Source of the DNA: Butyrivibrio sp.
GTDB lineage: Bacteria > Bacillota > Clostridia > Lachnospirales > Lachnospiraceae
Assembly (NCBI GenBank): GCA_015056625.1
Contig: SVFY01000011.1
Location: 1 to 64,000, forward strand
Reading direction: 5' to 3'
Length of the DNA stretch: 64,000 nt
Shown: piece after piece, positions 9,401-18,246 of the stretch
Numbering within the stretch: the stretch's first letter is position 1
Layout of the letters: each line of letters begins with the position of its first letter
Program-made: the position numbers and the translations under genes
Notes under the pieces: generated by a model
What the model was told of the DNA's origin: nothing
Databases searched by the model: none
The model's input: only the letters and a program-made list of their open reading frames with translations

Positions 9401-10966
9401 TGCGACATGCCTGACAAGAGATGCCCTAAGTGTGGAACCATGATGAACAAGGACGGCTTTGACATTCCTTTCGAGACCTTCCTTGGATTTAAGGGTGATA
9501 AGGAGCCTGATATCGACCTTAATTTCTCCGGTGAGTACCAGAGTAAGGCCCACAAGTACACAGAGGTTATCTTTGGCTACGGACAGACCTTCAGGGCAGG
9601 TACTATAGCATCTCTTGCTGATAAAACTGCCTACGGCTTTGTGAAAAAATACTACGACGGCATCGGATCCAGCAAGAGAAAATGTGAGATAAACAGAATA
9701 GTCCAGGGATGCACGGGGATCCGAAGAGGAACTGGTCAGCATCCGGGAGGAATCATAGTTCTTCCTGTGGGAGAGGACATCAATTCCTTCTGTCCTGTCC
9801 AGCATCCTGCCAACGATATGACTACGGCCACCATCACAACCCACTATGACTATCACTCGATTGACCATAACCTTTTAAAGCTTGATATTCTGGGACACGA
9901 TGATCCCACAATGATAAGATTTTTGCAGGACTGCACAGGTCTTGACCCTAAGATGGTTCCTCTTGATGATAAGAACGTAATGAGTCTGTTCATGAACACG
10001 GAGGCTTTAAACGTAACACCTGAGCAGCTTGGAGGCACCAAGCTTGGATGCCTTGGACTTCCTGAGTTTGGTACAGACTTTGCCATGCAGATGGTTATTG
10101 ATGCAGGGCCATCGTCTCTTTCCCACCTTATAAGGATCTCAGGTCTTTCCCATGGAACAGACGTATGGCTGGGTAACGCCCAGACCCTTATCCAGGAGGG
10201 CAAAGCTACCATCGATACCTGCATCTGCTGTCGAGATGATATCATGATCTACCTGATCCAGAAGGGCCTTGATAAGTCTGAGTCCTTTAAGATCATGGAG
10301 GCTGTACGTAAGGGTAAGGTTGCCAAGGGCAAGGAACCCAACTGGCCTGATTGGAAAAAAGACATGACAGACCACGGTGTTCCTGACTGGTACATCTGGT
10401 CCTGTGAAAAGATCAAGTACATGTTCCCTAAGGCTCACGCTGCAGCTTATGTAATGATGGCCTGGAGAATTGCGTACTTTAAGGTATATATACCACAGGC
10501 CTTCTACGCTGCATGGTTCAGTATAAGGGCCAAGGCCTTCAACTACGAGCACATGTGCCTTGGTGAAAACCATCTTCACGCCATAATGAAAGACTACCAG
10601 AGCCGCAAGGATACGCTTTCCAACTCAGAGCAGAACGAGTACGGCGATATGAGGCTTGTGGAGGAGATGTACGAAAGAGGCATAGAGTTTATGCCGATCG
10701 ACATCTTCAAGGTTAAGAGTAGGGACTTCCAGGTAATAGGCGACAAGATCATGCCAGCCCTGACCAGTATCGATGGTATGGGTGAAAAAGCTGCTGACCA
10801 GATCGTGGAAGCAGCCAAGGACGGTCCTTTCCTTAGTAAGGATGATTTCAGGCAGAGGACCAAGTGCCCTCAGGGCGTCATCGACAAGATGGCTGATATG
10901 GGACTTTTGGGAGATATTCCAGACTCCAATCAGATAAGCCTCTTCGACCTTATGAAGGGAATGTAA
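6431..10966 (+). CDS. polC: DNA polymerase III PolC-type, alpha subunit
   Basis: Replicative polymerase of low-GC Gram-positive bacteria, with built-in proofreading. The 1511 residues show, in order: an N-terminal domain followed by a Glu/Lys-rich linker (about 170-215), an OB fold (about 270-370), the PHP domain start (VELHCHTKMSDMDG near 377), the inserted 3'-5' exonuclease (FVVFDIETTGFSPIKNKIIE near 480, with the HHHRAVDDAECTALIF element), the rest of PHP, and the polymerase with a cysteine zinc site (CPKCKF and CPKCGT), PDIDLNFSGEYQ and RGTGQHPGGIIVLP. It ends the operon before a strong hairpin. Confidence 0.97.
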   Translation: MGKAFFEVFPGLKLDSKTSEIMEQTNVTKVSTTRKQDFIRIYIESNNLIDKSDIRRAEDGIRKQLFKDQDITIKIYEKFSLSAQYTPENLLDLYRESIELELRDYDHMEYSLFRSASFLYPDQDNVIVRLEDSVVGKRKAPDLVRVLSKIFNERCGLSVVISPEFVEVEKEDKEPDYSQEAGKMAKKLEDLEAKSQEKEEKEKEKESAKAETTPAAKNTKFEGKSLPSGAKGKGFGKREFSSSYKKSDNPDVIFGRDFDDEAMKLVDLMGELGEVTIHGKIIEYDQRDIRNEKTILIFAVTDFTDSIAVKMFVNTEDVPDITKDIKMGAFVKIKGIAAVDKFDHELSIQSVVGVKKISDFTVKRKDMAEVKRVELHCHTKMSDMDGVSEVKDIVKQAYKWGMPGIAITDHGVVQALTDANHVWEDLYKEEKGRRKEAGEPPIERQDFFKLILGVEAYVVDDLKEIVVNDKGQSIDDTTFVVFDIETTGFSPIKNKIIEIGAVKIKNGEIIDRFSEFINPQVPIPYRITKLTSITDDMVMDAPTREVIIPKFVEFCKDAVLVGHNVTFDISFINQNCKELDIDVDYTTVDTLWLSRYFFPLQAKHTLDAVAKTLNIVLEHHHRAVDDAECTALIFNKFVPMLKEQGALDLTQVNILGKPTPEMIRHLRPNHCIILAKNTLGRVNLYTLVSKSHIDYFRRFPLIPKSELIKYREGLIVGSACCAGELYGAVVEGRPPEEIARLVSFYDYLEIQPVANNHFMVDSERYEDINSDDDIREINKEIIRLGEQFNKPVVATCDAHFLNPEDEIYRTIIMAGKGMNDEEPAPLYLRTTDEMMAEFDYLGGEKAREIVVDNTRKILDMCDSISPVRPDKCAPVIENSDSILTKICYDKAHEIYGEDLPEIVQERLERELNSIIKNGFAVMYIIAQKLVWKSVEDGYLVGSRGSVGSSFVAFASGITEVNSLSPHYVCPKCKFSDFDSPEVLAFGGNSGCDMPDKRCPKCGTMMNKDGFDIPFETFLGFKGDKEPDIDLNFSGEYQSKAHKYTEVIFGYGQTFRAGTIASLADKTAYGFVKKYYDGIGSSKRKCEINRIVQGCTGIRRGTGQHPGGIIVLPVGEDINSFCPVQHPANDMTTATITTHYDYHSIDHNLLKLDILGHDDPTMIRFLQDCTGLDPKMVPLDDKNVMSLFMNTEALNVTPEQLGGTKLGCLGLPEFGTDFAMQMVIDAGPSSLSHLIRISGLSHGTDVWLGNAQTLIQEGKATIDTCICCRDDIMIYLIQKGLDKSESFKIMEAVRKGKVAKGKEPNWPDWKKDMTDHGVPDWYIWSCEKIKYMFPKAHAAAYVMMAWRIAYFKVYIPQAFYAAWFSIRAKAFNYEHMCLGENHLHAIMKDYQSRKDTLSNSEQNEYGDMRLVEEMYERGIEFMPIDIFKVKSRDFQVIGDKIMPALTSIDGMGEKAADQIVEAAKDGPFLSKDDFRQRTKCPQGVIDKMADMGLLGDIPDSNQISLFDLMKGM

Positions 10967-10975
10967 TAGACGAAA

Positions 10976-11006
10976 AAATGCCAGTGGCGATCTGCCACTG
11001 GCATTT
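10976..11006. terminator. Bidirectional terminator between polC and the PepSY gene
   Basis: Perfect 13-bp stem (AAATGCCAGTGGC and its complement) with loop GATCT, with A-rich sequence on the left and a T-containing tail on the right. It lies between the 3' ends of two converging genes and can serve both strands. Confidence 0.85.
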
Positions 11007-11025
11007 ATAAGTTACGCTGTATATC

Positions 11026-11439
11026 TCATGGAAGAGTGATACTTGATGGAAGAGCACCAGGATTTAAGTAAAACTCTGTATCCTTGTCAGATTCAAGGAT
11101 TTCTCCTGTGGCTGCATCCAAAGTATATTCATATGCAGTGTTTTCGTGATAGAATGTAAGCTCATATTTTGTCACAGTACTTTTTACATTCTTATCATCA
11201 GTTTTAACCTCATCGGTCGTTTCATCTTTATCTGCTGTTTCCTCCTCATCTGTGACAGCTTCTACGTTCAGGAAAATAACCTGTTTTTCTTTGAGACCTG
11301 CATCCTTAAGTGCAATCTTCTTGGCCTGAGCCTCAGTGATGATACTGCCTGCAGCAAAAGCAGGAACAGCCATGACCACCATAAGAGCAAAGGAAATGAT
11401 CACCGCACCAAGCGATTTACAAAACAAAGATTTCTTCAT
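11026..11439 (-). CDS. Secreted PepSY-domain protein
   Basis: 137 residues with a clear signal peptide (basic start MKKSLFCKSLGA, hydrophobic core, cleavage near AFAAG). The remainder resembles one PepSY domain: ITEAQAKKIALKDAG at its start and YELTFYHENTAYEYTLDAATGEILESD at its end, with an acidic Thr/Asp/Glu-rich insert between. PepSY domains are often extracellular peptidase inhibitors or regulators; no partner is apparent here. A GAGAGGAGG lies just upstream of the start on the minus strand. It is divergent from the metal-efflux operon. Confidence 0.8.
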   Translation of the reverse strand: MKKSLFCKSLGAVIISFALMVVMAVPAFAAGSIITEAQAKKIALKDAGLKEKQVIFLNVEAVTDEEETADKDETTDEVKTDDKNVKSTVTKYELTFYHENTAYEYTLDAATGEILESDKDTEFYLNPGALPSSITLP

Positions 11440-11532
11440 AATCTCGCCTCCTCTCTATGCAGTTTCCCTACATACATTATACACCTATTTATACGAATGC
11501 AAGCAGTTTTCGGGCAAATTTCTTTTTCGGGG

Positions 11533-11589
11533 TTGACAGGAAGATAGGAGAAGTATATATTAAACATATGAGCAGATGTTCAAATGTTT
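11533..11589 (+). promoter_or_regulatory. Promoter and ArsR/SmtB-type operator of the metal-efflux operon
   Basis: A -35 TTGACA at 11533-11538 and a -10 TATATT at 11556-11561 are separated by exactly 17 bases. Directly downstream is an imperfect 13-2-13 dyad, AAACATATGAGCA (11562-11574), GA, TGTTCAAATGTTT (11577-11589), with 11 of 13 positions complementary. Its ATATGAxCA...TGTTCAAAT form is that of operators bound by the SmtB/CzrA/CadC class. It overlaps the expected transcription start, so a bound repressor would block initiation. Confidence 0.8.
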
Positions 11590-11654
11590 AAATGAGAGCA
11601 AAAAATCCTATATCTGCAGATGCAGCAAAGGGGTTTTGCAGAAAGGAGATACAG

Positions 11655-11951
11655 ATGCACAGAGATCTTCCCAATGAAGATGAGCTCTACGACCTGGCGG
11701 AGCTGTTTAAGGTATTTGGTGATTCCACAAGGATCAGGATACTGTTTGAACTCTTTGATGATGAGATGAATGTGGGAGATATAGCCGAGAGGCTTTCCAT
11801 GACCCAGTCAGCAATTTCACATCAGCTTAAGATATTAAAACAGAGCAAGCTCGTTGGAAACAGGCGAGAGGGCAAGCAGATAGTGTATTTCCTGGCAGAT
11901 GACCATGTGCGTACCATCATAGATCAGGGTATTAACCATATAGAAGAATAA
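11655..11951 (+). CDS. ArsR/SmtB-family metal-responsive repressor
   Basis: Winged-helix repressor that releases its operator on binding metal. The start chosen is ATG 11655 (MHRDLPNEDELYD), preceded by AAAGGAG at a good distance; the frame is open further upstream but without a ribosome site. The 98 residues include the helix-turn-helix with MTQSAISHQLKILKQSKLV and the basic wing NRREGKQIVYFLADDHV. The C-terminal DDHVRTIIDQGINHIEE resembles the alpha5 metal site (D-x-H ... H-x-x-E) of Zn sensors such as CzrA. The next two genes encode the matching exporter. Confidence 0.9.
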   Translation: MHRDLPNEDELYDLAELFKVFGDSTRIRILFELFDDEMNVGDIAERLSMTQSAISHQLKILKQSKLVGNRREGKQIVYFLADDHVRTIIDQGINHIEE

Positions 11952-11990
11952 AAAATGAGTGCTACTAAGGGTGGCAGAAAGGTGGAAGTT

Positions 11991-12209
11991 ATGAAGAAAA
12001 CATTTAAGTGTGAGGTTGATTGTGCAAATTGTGCAGCTAAGATGGAAGATGCTGTTAAGAAGATAGAGGGAGTTGTAAGTGCAAGAGTTAATTTCATGAC
12101 ACAGAAGTTTACACTTGAGGCTGAAGAGGGCATTTTTGACAAGGTATTTGATGAGGCAGTAAAGGCCTGCAAGAAGGTTGAGCCTGACTGTGAAATTGAG
12201 AAAGCATGA
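11991..12209 (+). CDS. Free-standing heavy-metal-associated (HMA) domain protein
   Basis: 72-residue ferredoxin-like metal-binding domain with the motif CANC in KCEVDCANCAAKMEDAV, followed by the usual VKKIEGVVSARVNFMTQKFTL strand-helix pattern. ATG 11991 was chosen because AAAGGTGG lies 5 bases before it and the protein then starts at the domain boundary; an earlier in-frame ATG exists at 11955. The following ATPase lacks an N-terminal HMA domain, so this protein probably supplies metal to it in trans. Confidence 0.88.
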   Translation: MKKTFKCEVDCANCAAKMEDAVKKIEGVVSARVNFMTQKFTLEAEEGIFDKVFDEAVKACKKVEPDCEIEKA

Positions 12210-12238
12210 TTTTATGCAGCTAGACGAGGCATTTACTT

Positions 12239-14137
12239 ATGACCAAGAAACAAAAGAAAGTTAGAAACCGGATAATCATAGTACTTATCATGTTTGCGGT
12301 ACTGATGATATTAGATAAAACTGGAGTTTTAGAGCCGGTGCCATGGTACATTCAGTTTGTTATCTTCCTGGTACCATACATCATCATCGGCTACGACGTT
12401 ATCAAGAAGGCAGCCATCAACATCAGTCACGGACAGGTGTTTGATGAGAACTTCCTTATGATGATCGCAACCTTCGGAGCATTTGGAATTGGCGAGTACT
12501 CAGAGGCATTGGCAGTAATGCTCTTTTACCAGGTGGGCGAACTGTTCCAGAGCGTCGCTGTGGCCAAGTCCAGGCAGTCAATATCAGATCTTATGAGCAT
12601 TGCTCCTGAGTTTGCAAACCTTGTAGCCGAGGACGGCTCAGTATCTGAGGTTGATCCTGAAGAGGTCAGCGTTGGAGATACCATCCTTGTAAGAGCCGGT
12701 GAGAAGATACCGGTAGATGGAACAGTCCTTGAGGGCGAATCCTTTGTTGACACTGCAGCTCTTACAGGCGAGTCTGTTCCGAGGAGAGTAGCTGCAGGGG
12801 ACGACGTCATAAGCGGCTGCGTAAATGGTGAGGGAATCCTCAAGATAAAGGTTGTAAAGGCCTATGAGGACTCCACAGTTGCCAAGATCCTTGAGCTTGT
12901 GGAGAACGCCAGCAACAAGAAGTCCAGAATGGAGAACTTTATAACCAGGTTTGCAAGGTACTACACACCGGTAGTTACCATAGGTGCGGTGCTTCTTGCG
13001 ATACTTCCTCCATTTCTTTTACACATACCATTTTCAGACAGTATCAGAAGAGCCTGCATTTTCCTGATTGTTTCCTGTCCATGTGCGCTTGTTATCTCGG
13101 TTCCACTGGGATTCTTTGGCGGGATCGGTTCAGCATCCAAAAAAGGCGTTCTTGTTAAGGGCAGTAACTTCCTTGAGGCAGCAGCCCTTATAGATACAGT
13201 GGTTTTTGACAAGACAGGAACTATCACAAAGGGAGAGTTCAAGGTATCAGAAATCATCCCATCTACCCAGAGCTCTTTTTCCGAGGATGAGCTCCTTGCC
13301 ATGGCGGCAGCAGGTGAGGCATTTTCAAATCACCCAATCGCAAGATCAATTGTTAACTGCTACCAGGAGAAAAACGCTGGAAAGAGCCCTGACACCAGCT
13401 TTATAGATGAATCCCAGACCAGGGAGATAGCTGGAAACGGCATCAGTACTCTTTATAACGGAAAAGAGCTTTTGCTTGGAAACAACAGGCTCATAGATGT
13501 ACCAGCTTCCATCGGCCTTTTGGATGAGAGCGCAGGAACAGTTATCTATGTGGCTTATGACAAAGTTTACGCCGGAGCCATTGTAATAGCAGATACCATC
13601 AAGGACGGCGTAAAGGAAGCCATAAAGGGTCTCTACGACCTTGGAGTAAAGAAAGCAGTTATGCTCACCGGCGACAATGAAGACATTGCAAGGCATGTAT
13701 CAGACCAGGTTGGCATAAATGACATCAAGGCAGAGCTTCTTCCAGCTGACAAGGTGTCTGCAGTTGAAAAAATGCTTGGCGAAGAGGATAATAGTAAGAG
13801 GCTTGCATTTGTTGGTGACGGCATCAATGATGCACCAGTTCTTATGAGAGCTGATGTGGGTATCGCAATGGGATCCCTTGGAAGTGATGCAGCTATTGAG
13901 GCTGCGGACATCGTCATCATGGACGACGACCTCAGGAAGATCTCATCTGTGATCAGGATCGCAAGGGGAACAGTTCGCATTGTAAAAGAGAACATCGTAT
14001 TTGCCCTTGCTGTTAAGCTGATAATCCTGGTGCTTGGTGCACTTGGCCTTACGACCATGTGGCTTGCGGTATTTGGCGACGTAGGCGTTGCAGTTATCGC
14101 GATCCTGAACTCCATGCGAGCTTTAAACTACAAGTAA
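12239..14137 (+). CDS. cadA: Heavy-metal (Zn/Cd/Pb-type) P1B-ATPase
   Basis: Exports divalent soft metals using ATP. The 632 residues lack an N-terminal metal-binding domain. The membrane metal site SCPCALV is near residue 279, the phosphorylation motif DKTGTIT near 323, the SNHPIA dipeptide locus near 363 and GDGINDAPVL near 526. The CPC motif together with a CzrA-like regulator favours Zn/Cd/Pb over copper, although substrate cannot be fixed from sequence alone. The gene symbol is by family and the exact ion is uncertain. Confidence 0.88.
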   Translation: MTKKQKKVRNRIIIVLIMFAVLMILDKTGVLEPVPWYIQFVIFLVPYIIIGYDVIKKAAINISHGQVFDENFLMMIATFGAFGIGEYSEALAVMLFYQVGELFQSVAVAKSRQSISDLMSIAPEFANLVAEDGSVSEVDPEEVSVGDTILVRAGEKIPVDGTVLEGESFVDTAALTGESVPRRVAAGDDVISGCVNGEGILKIKVVKAYEDSTVAKILELVENASNKKSRMENFITRFARYYTPVVTIGAVLLAILPPFLLHIPFSDSIRRACIFLIVSCPCALVISVPLGFFGGIGSASKKGVLVKGSNFLEAAALIDTVVFDKTGTITKGEFKVSEIIPSTQSSFSEDELLAMAAAGEAFSNHPIARSIVNCYQEKNAGKSPDTSFIDESQTREIAGNGISTLYNGKELLLGNNRLIDVPASIGLLDESAGTVIYVAYDKVYAGAIVIADTIKDGVKEAIKGLYDLGVKKAVMLTGDNEDIARHVSDQVGINDIKAELLPADKVSAVEKMLGEEDNSKRLAFVGDGINDAPVLMRADVGIAMGSLGSDAAIEAADIVIMDDDLRKISSVIRIARGTVRIVKENIVFALAVKLIILVLGALGLTTMWLAVFGDVGVAVIAILNSMRALNYK

Positions 14138-14157
14138 AACCGCCAGGAGGATAATAT

Positions 14158-16056
14158 ATGCCAAGGACAGAGCTTGATCTGGTCTCACTTTTAATGAAGA
14201 TCGTTGCCAGAGAAACTGGTGAGATCAGCAAGGTGGACTACACTCCGCAGAAGAAGGCTTTTAACGCCCTTGCATTTCCAGATGAAACTAAACTTGAAAG
14301 AGCTACCCCCGAATCTCAGGGGGTCAGCTCTGCTTTTTTTGCCAGGCTGATCCGTGATCTTGCATCCGACAGTGAGTCAAGGATCCACAGATTCATGGCC
14401 CTAAGACACGGCAAAGTCATCGCCGAGTGCTCTTTTGAACCCTTTGACATGGACATGTGGCACGTGACCTACTCTATGTGCAAGAGCATAACGGGCATGG
14501 CTATAGGCATTCTTATCGACGAGGGGAAGCTGAAACTAACTGACACCCTTCAGGATATCTTTGGGGCCAGAATGGGCCTCTTTAACAGCTTTAAAAAGCA
14601 GGTTACAGTCAGAAACCTTCTTAATATGTCCAGTGGCGTTGACTTTAACGAGGCTGGAGCCATAAGTGGCAATGACTGGAGAAAGAGCTTTTTTGAAGCG
14701 TCATTTAAATTCGATCCCGGAACAAAATTTGAATATAACAGCATGAACTCCTACATGCTCTCAGCCATAGTCACTGAGATCACAGGCCAGACTCTATTTG
14801 ATTTCTGCAAGGAGAGGATATTTAACCCCATGGGGATAAAAAGAGTATTCTGGGAGAGCTGCCCCCAGAGCATTACAAAGGGCGGATGGGGCCTGTTTAT
14901 GAGGATTGAGGACATGGCCAAAATGGGACAGCTCTATCTACAAAACGGCAAGTGGAATGATCAGCAGATCGTCTCAAGGCAGTGGGTGGTTGAGTCCACA
15001 GCTCTCCAGATAGAGACCCAGGATGAGGACAATCAGCACTACGGCTATCAGATCTGGATAAACAACGACAGGAAAGGCTCTTTTGCCTATAACGGAATGC
15101 TGGGGCAGAACGTATTTGTATACCCCGACATCGACATGGTGGTTGTCACCAATGCAGGTAACAAGGACGTGTTCCAGACCAGCAGCATGGCACAGCTTAT
15201 CAGAAAGCGCATGAAGAGCGAGATAGAGGTGTTTGATGAGCCTTTGCCTGAGGATGAGGCTTCTCTTTCAGAGCTTAAGGCTATATGCAAGTCCGTGAGC
15301 CTTCGGATCCCAAGGTTCCCTGCCATAATCCGTGGAGGGTGGGAAAACAGGAGTGTGTCAATGACAACAGGTTCATCCAGGCGTAGAGATCATTCTTTCT
15401 ACAAAAAGAGATTTGATGCGCCGTTGTCTGATACCCGCAACGAAGACCAGCTTATAAACACCTTCCTTAGGAGGATGTCCGGCAACAAATACGATATTGA
15501 AACTCCGGGAGTAGGTCTTTTCCCCATAATGATGCAGGTGGTGCACAACAACTTCACCGACGGAATAAGGAGCATTGGCCTCAGGTACACAGATGACAGG
15601 CACCTGTACATCGATGTCTACGAGGGAGAGGTTATCTTCAGACTAAAGTGCGGCTTTGGGGACAAACGATATATCAGCGACCTGAACATGCACGGAGAAA
15701 ACTACAAGGTGTCCCTTCGCTCAACGGTTACGAGAGATGAGTACAACAGGCTGGTGCTTCGAAATGACATATATTTTCTTGAGGAGGCCTGTCTTAGGAA
15801 CTTTAATATCTACTTTGAGGATGACGGAAGGATTGAGGTAAGGCTCTCTGAGACGCCGGGAACTGACATGCTCATGAATGCCATGAGGAATGTAAGGGCT
15901 GAGACCAGTGGCATTGAGTCCACCATCATCAATAAGCTGTTAAAGGGAGGAATGAAGGAAGCTCTGGAGCATGCGGTTAAAAATACAGTTCAGCCGGTGA
16001 TCTATGGACGGCTTTCAAACCCGGAGTTTATAATGCCCACAGATGAAGAAAAGTAG
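14158..16056 (+). CDS. Serine hydrolase of the beta-lactamase/penicillin-binding fold
   Basis: 632 residues. The N-terminal 370 or so residues are a class C beta-lactamase-type domain: S-x-x-K as SMCKS near residue 106 and Y-x-N-like EYNSMNSYM near 192, with GYQIWINN...GMLGQNVFVYP towards its end. The C-terminal 230 residues are not recognised. There is no signal peptide or membrane segment, so it is probably cytoplasmic. It starts 20 bases after the metal ATPase with an AGGAGG, so it is likely in the same operon, but I see no functional link to metals. Substrate unknown. Confidence 0.75.
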   Translation: MPRTELDLVSLLMKIVARETGEISKVDYTPQKKAFNALAFPDETKLERATPESQGVSSAFFARLIRDLASDSESRIHRFMALRHGKVIAECSFEPFDMDMWHVTYSMCKSITGMAIGILIDEGKLKLTDTLQDIFGARMGLFNSFKKQVTVRNLLNMSSGVDFNEAGAISGNDWRKSFFEASFKFDPGTKFEYNSMNSYMLSAIVTEITGQTLFDFCKERIFNPMGIKRVFWESCPQSITKGGWGLFMRIEDMAKMGQLYLQNGKWNDQQIVSRQWVVESTALQIETQDEDNQHYGYQIWINNDRKGSFAYNGMLGQNVFVYPDIDMVVVTNAGNKDVFQTSSMAQLIRKRMKSEIEVFDEPLPEDEASLSELKAICKSVSLRIPRFPAIIRGGWENRSVSMTTGSSRRRDHSFYKKRFDAPLSDTRNEDQLINTFLRRMSGNKYDIETPGVGLFPIMMQVVHNNFTDGIRSIGLRYTDDRHLYIDVYEGEVIFRLKCGFGDKRYISDLNMHGENYKVSLRSTVTRDEYNRLVLRNDIYFLEEACLRNFNIYFEDDGRIEVRLSETPGTDMLMNAMRNVRAETSGIESTIINKLLKGGMKEALEHAVKNTVQPVIYGRLSNPEFIMPTDEEK

Positions 16057-16065
16057 TCCTCACTA

Positions 16066-16074
16066 TGGTATACT
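16066..16074 (+). promoter_or_regulatory. Extended -10 promoter of the purine gene cluster
   Basis: TGGTATACT (16066-16074) is an extended -10 element 41 bases before the purine nucleoside phosphorylase start. No convincing -35 is present, which is usual with a TGn extension. Confidence 0.5.
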
Positions 16075-16115
16075 AAAAGCTGGTTATGTTTAAGAATCAA
16101 GAAAGAGGTACACAT

Positions 16116-16940
16116 ATGTCTAATACTATTTATGAAAAACTTATAGCTTGCAGAGATGCAGTAAGAAAGGTAACAGATTTTGAGCCTGAGGTTGCACTTG
16201 TACTTGGCTCAGGCCTTGGAGCTTTTGCAGATAACATCAAAGTTGAAACAGAGGTTTCCTACAGTGATATCCCGGGCTTCCCTGTATCAACAGTTCCAGG
16301 ACATGCTGGAAAGTTCATCTTTGGATATCTTGGAGATAAAAAGATCGTATGCATGAAGGGAAGAGTTCATTTCTATGAGGGGTACGATATCAGTGATGTT
16401 GTACTTCCAGCAAGACTTATGAGCCTTCTTGGTGCTAAGGTTCTTTTCCTTACAAACGCAGCAGGAGGCCTTGGAGAGGGATTTAACGCCGGAGACCTTA
16501 TGCTCATCACAGATCACATCTCAATCTTTGCGCCTAACCCGCTTATCGGACCAAACCTTGATGAGATGGGAGCCAGATTCCCTGATATGTCTTCTGTTTA
16601 TGACAAGGACCTTCAGGAGGTTATAAAGAAGGTTGCAGATGAGAACGGTATTAAACTTCAGCAGGGCGTTTACTGCCAGCTTACAGGCCCTTCCTTTGAG
16701 TCTCCAGCTGAGATCAGACTTCTTGGTAAGCTTGGAGTGTCAGCAGTTGGAATGAGCACTGTTGTTGAAGCTATTGCAGCTAACCACTGCGGCATGAAGA
16801 TCTGCGGAGTATCCTGCATCAGCAATCTGGCAGCAGGTATCTCTGATCAGCCACTTTGCCATGAGGAAGTCCAGGAGGCAGCAGATAAGGCAGCGCCACT
16901 ATTCACCAAGCTTGTAGCTGAGTCAATAAAGAGGTTTTGA
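16116..16940 (+). CDS. Purine nucleoside phosphorylase
   Basis: Phosphorolysis of purine nucleosides (inosine and guanosine in the trimeric family) to free base and ribose 1-phosphate. ATG 16116 (MSNTIYEKL) was chosen because GAAAGAGG precedes it by 7 bases; an upstream in-frame start at 16086 lacks such a site. About 274 residues, with VLGSGLGAFAD, IPGFPVSTVPGHAGKF, MKGRVHFYEGYD and LTGPSFESPAEIRLL, all typical of the PNP/MTAP family. The next gene is an amidohydrolase, consistent with purine salvage. Confidence 0.93.
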   Translation: MSNTIYEKLIACRDAVRKVTDFEPEVALVLGSGLGAFADNIKVETEVSYSDIPGFPVSTVPGHAGKFIFGYLGDKKIVCMKGRVHFYEGYDISDVVLPARLMSLLGAKVLFLTNAAGGLGEGFNAGDLMLITDHISIFAPNPLIGPNLDEMGARFPDMSSVYDKDLQEVIKKVADENGIKLQQGVYCQLTGPSFESPAEIRLLGKLGVSAVGMSTVVEAIAANHCGMKICGVSCISNLAAGISDQPLCHEEVQEAADKAAPLFTKLVAESIKRF

Positions 16941-16942
16941 TC

Positions 16943-18244
16943 ATGAATATTAGATTCTTTAACGCCAAGATCCTTACCATGGAAGATGGAAAAGACATTT
17001 TCCATGGACAGATATTTGTATCCGGAAGCAGGATACTTTTTGTGGGAACAGATGAAGAAGCTGCGAAGTACTGGCAGGATCATCCAGATACCGTCATAAA
17101 GTGGGACAGGGAGATAGACTGCAGAGGAAACCTTCTGATGCCTGGCTTTAAAAATGCCCACACCCATTCAGCCATGACGCTTATGAGATCCAAGGCTGAT
17201 GACCTTCCGCTCTCTGACTGGCTGAACAACCAGATATTCCCTGTGGAAGCCAAGATGACAGCAGAAGATATCTATCACCTCAGTAAGATCTCCATCATGG
17301 AGTACCTTACAAGTGGTATGACTGCGGCCTTTGAGATGTATCTGACACCTTACTCAGTGGCAGATTCCTTCAGGGACTGCGGCTTTAGGTGTGTTCAGAC
17401 CAGCTGTGTCAACAACTTCAGCCAGTCTGTTGAGCTTCTTGAAGACTACTATAACGACCTTAACGGAAGAGATGAGTACAACTCATTTATCCTTGGAGTT
17501 CATGCAGAGTACACCTGTTCAAAAGAGCTTCTTATGAAGGCTGCAGATTTGGTGCACAAGTACAAGGCACCTTTCTGGGCTCACATTCAGGAGACTGAGT
17601 CTGAGCTTATGGAGTGCGTTGAGAGATATGGCATGTCACCAATACAGTTCTTTGACAGCCTTGGCCTTTTTGACTACGGCGGAGGCGGATACCACGTGGT
17701 CTGGACCAATGAACACGACAGGCAGATCATGAAGGACAGAGGGCTCTTTGCTGTAACAAACCCTGGCTCAAACACCAAGCTTGCCAGCGGAATAGCACCC
17801 ATAAAAGAGTACCTTGAGTGCGGCATTCCTGTCGCAATAGGAACCGACGGGCCTGCCAGCAACAACTGCCTTGATATGTTCAGGGAGATGTTTTTGGTAA
17901 CTGGTCTTGCCAAGCTTAAAAACATGGATGCAAGCAGTGTTGAAGCTACAGAGGTCCTTAAGATGGCAACTGTTAACGGCGCTCACGCCATGGGACTTAT
18001 GGATGCTGATGTACTTGCAGAGGGCAAGCTTGCAGATATTATCATGCTGGACCTTTACCAGCCTAATATGCAGCCTATCAACAATATCCAGAAGAACATT
18101 GTCTATAGCGGAAGCAAGCAAAACGTCCTCATGACCATGATCGGCGGAATCATCCGCTACGAAAACGGCAAGTTCAACATTGGAGAAGAACCTTCTGAAA
18201 TCTACAAAAAGGCGGAAGAGATCAGTAAAAGGATATATAGCTGA
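16943..18244 (+). CDS. Amidohydrolase, probable purine/SAH/MTA-type deaminase
   Basis: Metal-dependent hydrolase with a TIM barrel. Signatures are the N-terminal GNLLMPGFKNAHTHSAM (HxH metal site), a central histidine in FWAHIQETESE, and the late GTDGPASNNCLDMF aspartate region. About 433 residues from ATG 16943, which has GAGG 8 bases before it; a TTG at 16937 is an alternative. The family resembles S-adenosylhomocysteine/methylthioadenosine deaminases (MtaD). Its place next to PNP supports nucleoside deamination, but the substrate is inferred. Confidence 0.85.
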   Translation: MNIRFFNAKILTMEDGKDIFHGQIFVSGSRILFVGTDEEAAKYWQDHPDTVIKWDREIDCRGNLLMPGFKNAHTHSAMTLMRSKADDLPLSDWLNNQIFPVEAKMTAEDIYHLSKISIMEYLTSGMTAAFEMYLTPYSVADSFRDCGFRCVQTSCVNNFSQSVELLEDYYNDLNGRDEYNSFILGVHAEYTCSKELLMKAADLVHKYKAPFWAHIQETESELMECVERYGMSPIQFFDSLGLFDYGGGGYHVVWTNEHDRQIMKDRGLFAVTNPGSNTKLASGIAPIKEYLECGIPVAIGTDGPASNNCLDMFREMFLVTGLAKLKNMDASSVEATEVLKMATVNGAHAMGLMDADVLAEGKLADIIMLDLYQPNMQPINNIQKNIVYSGSKQNVLMTMIGGIIRYENGKFNIGEEPSEIYKKAEEISKRIYS

Positions 18245-18246
18245 CA

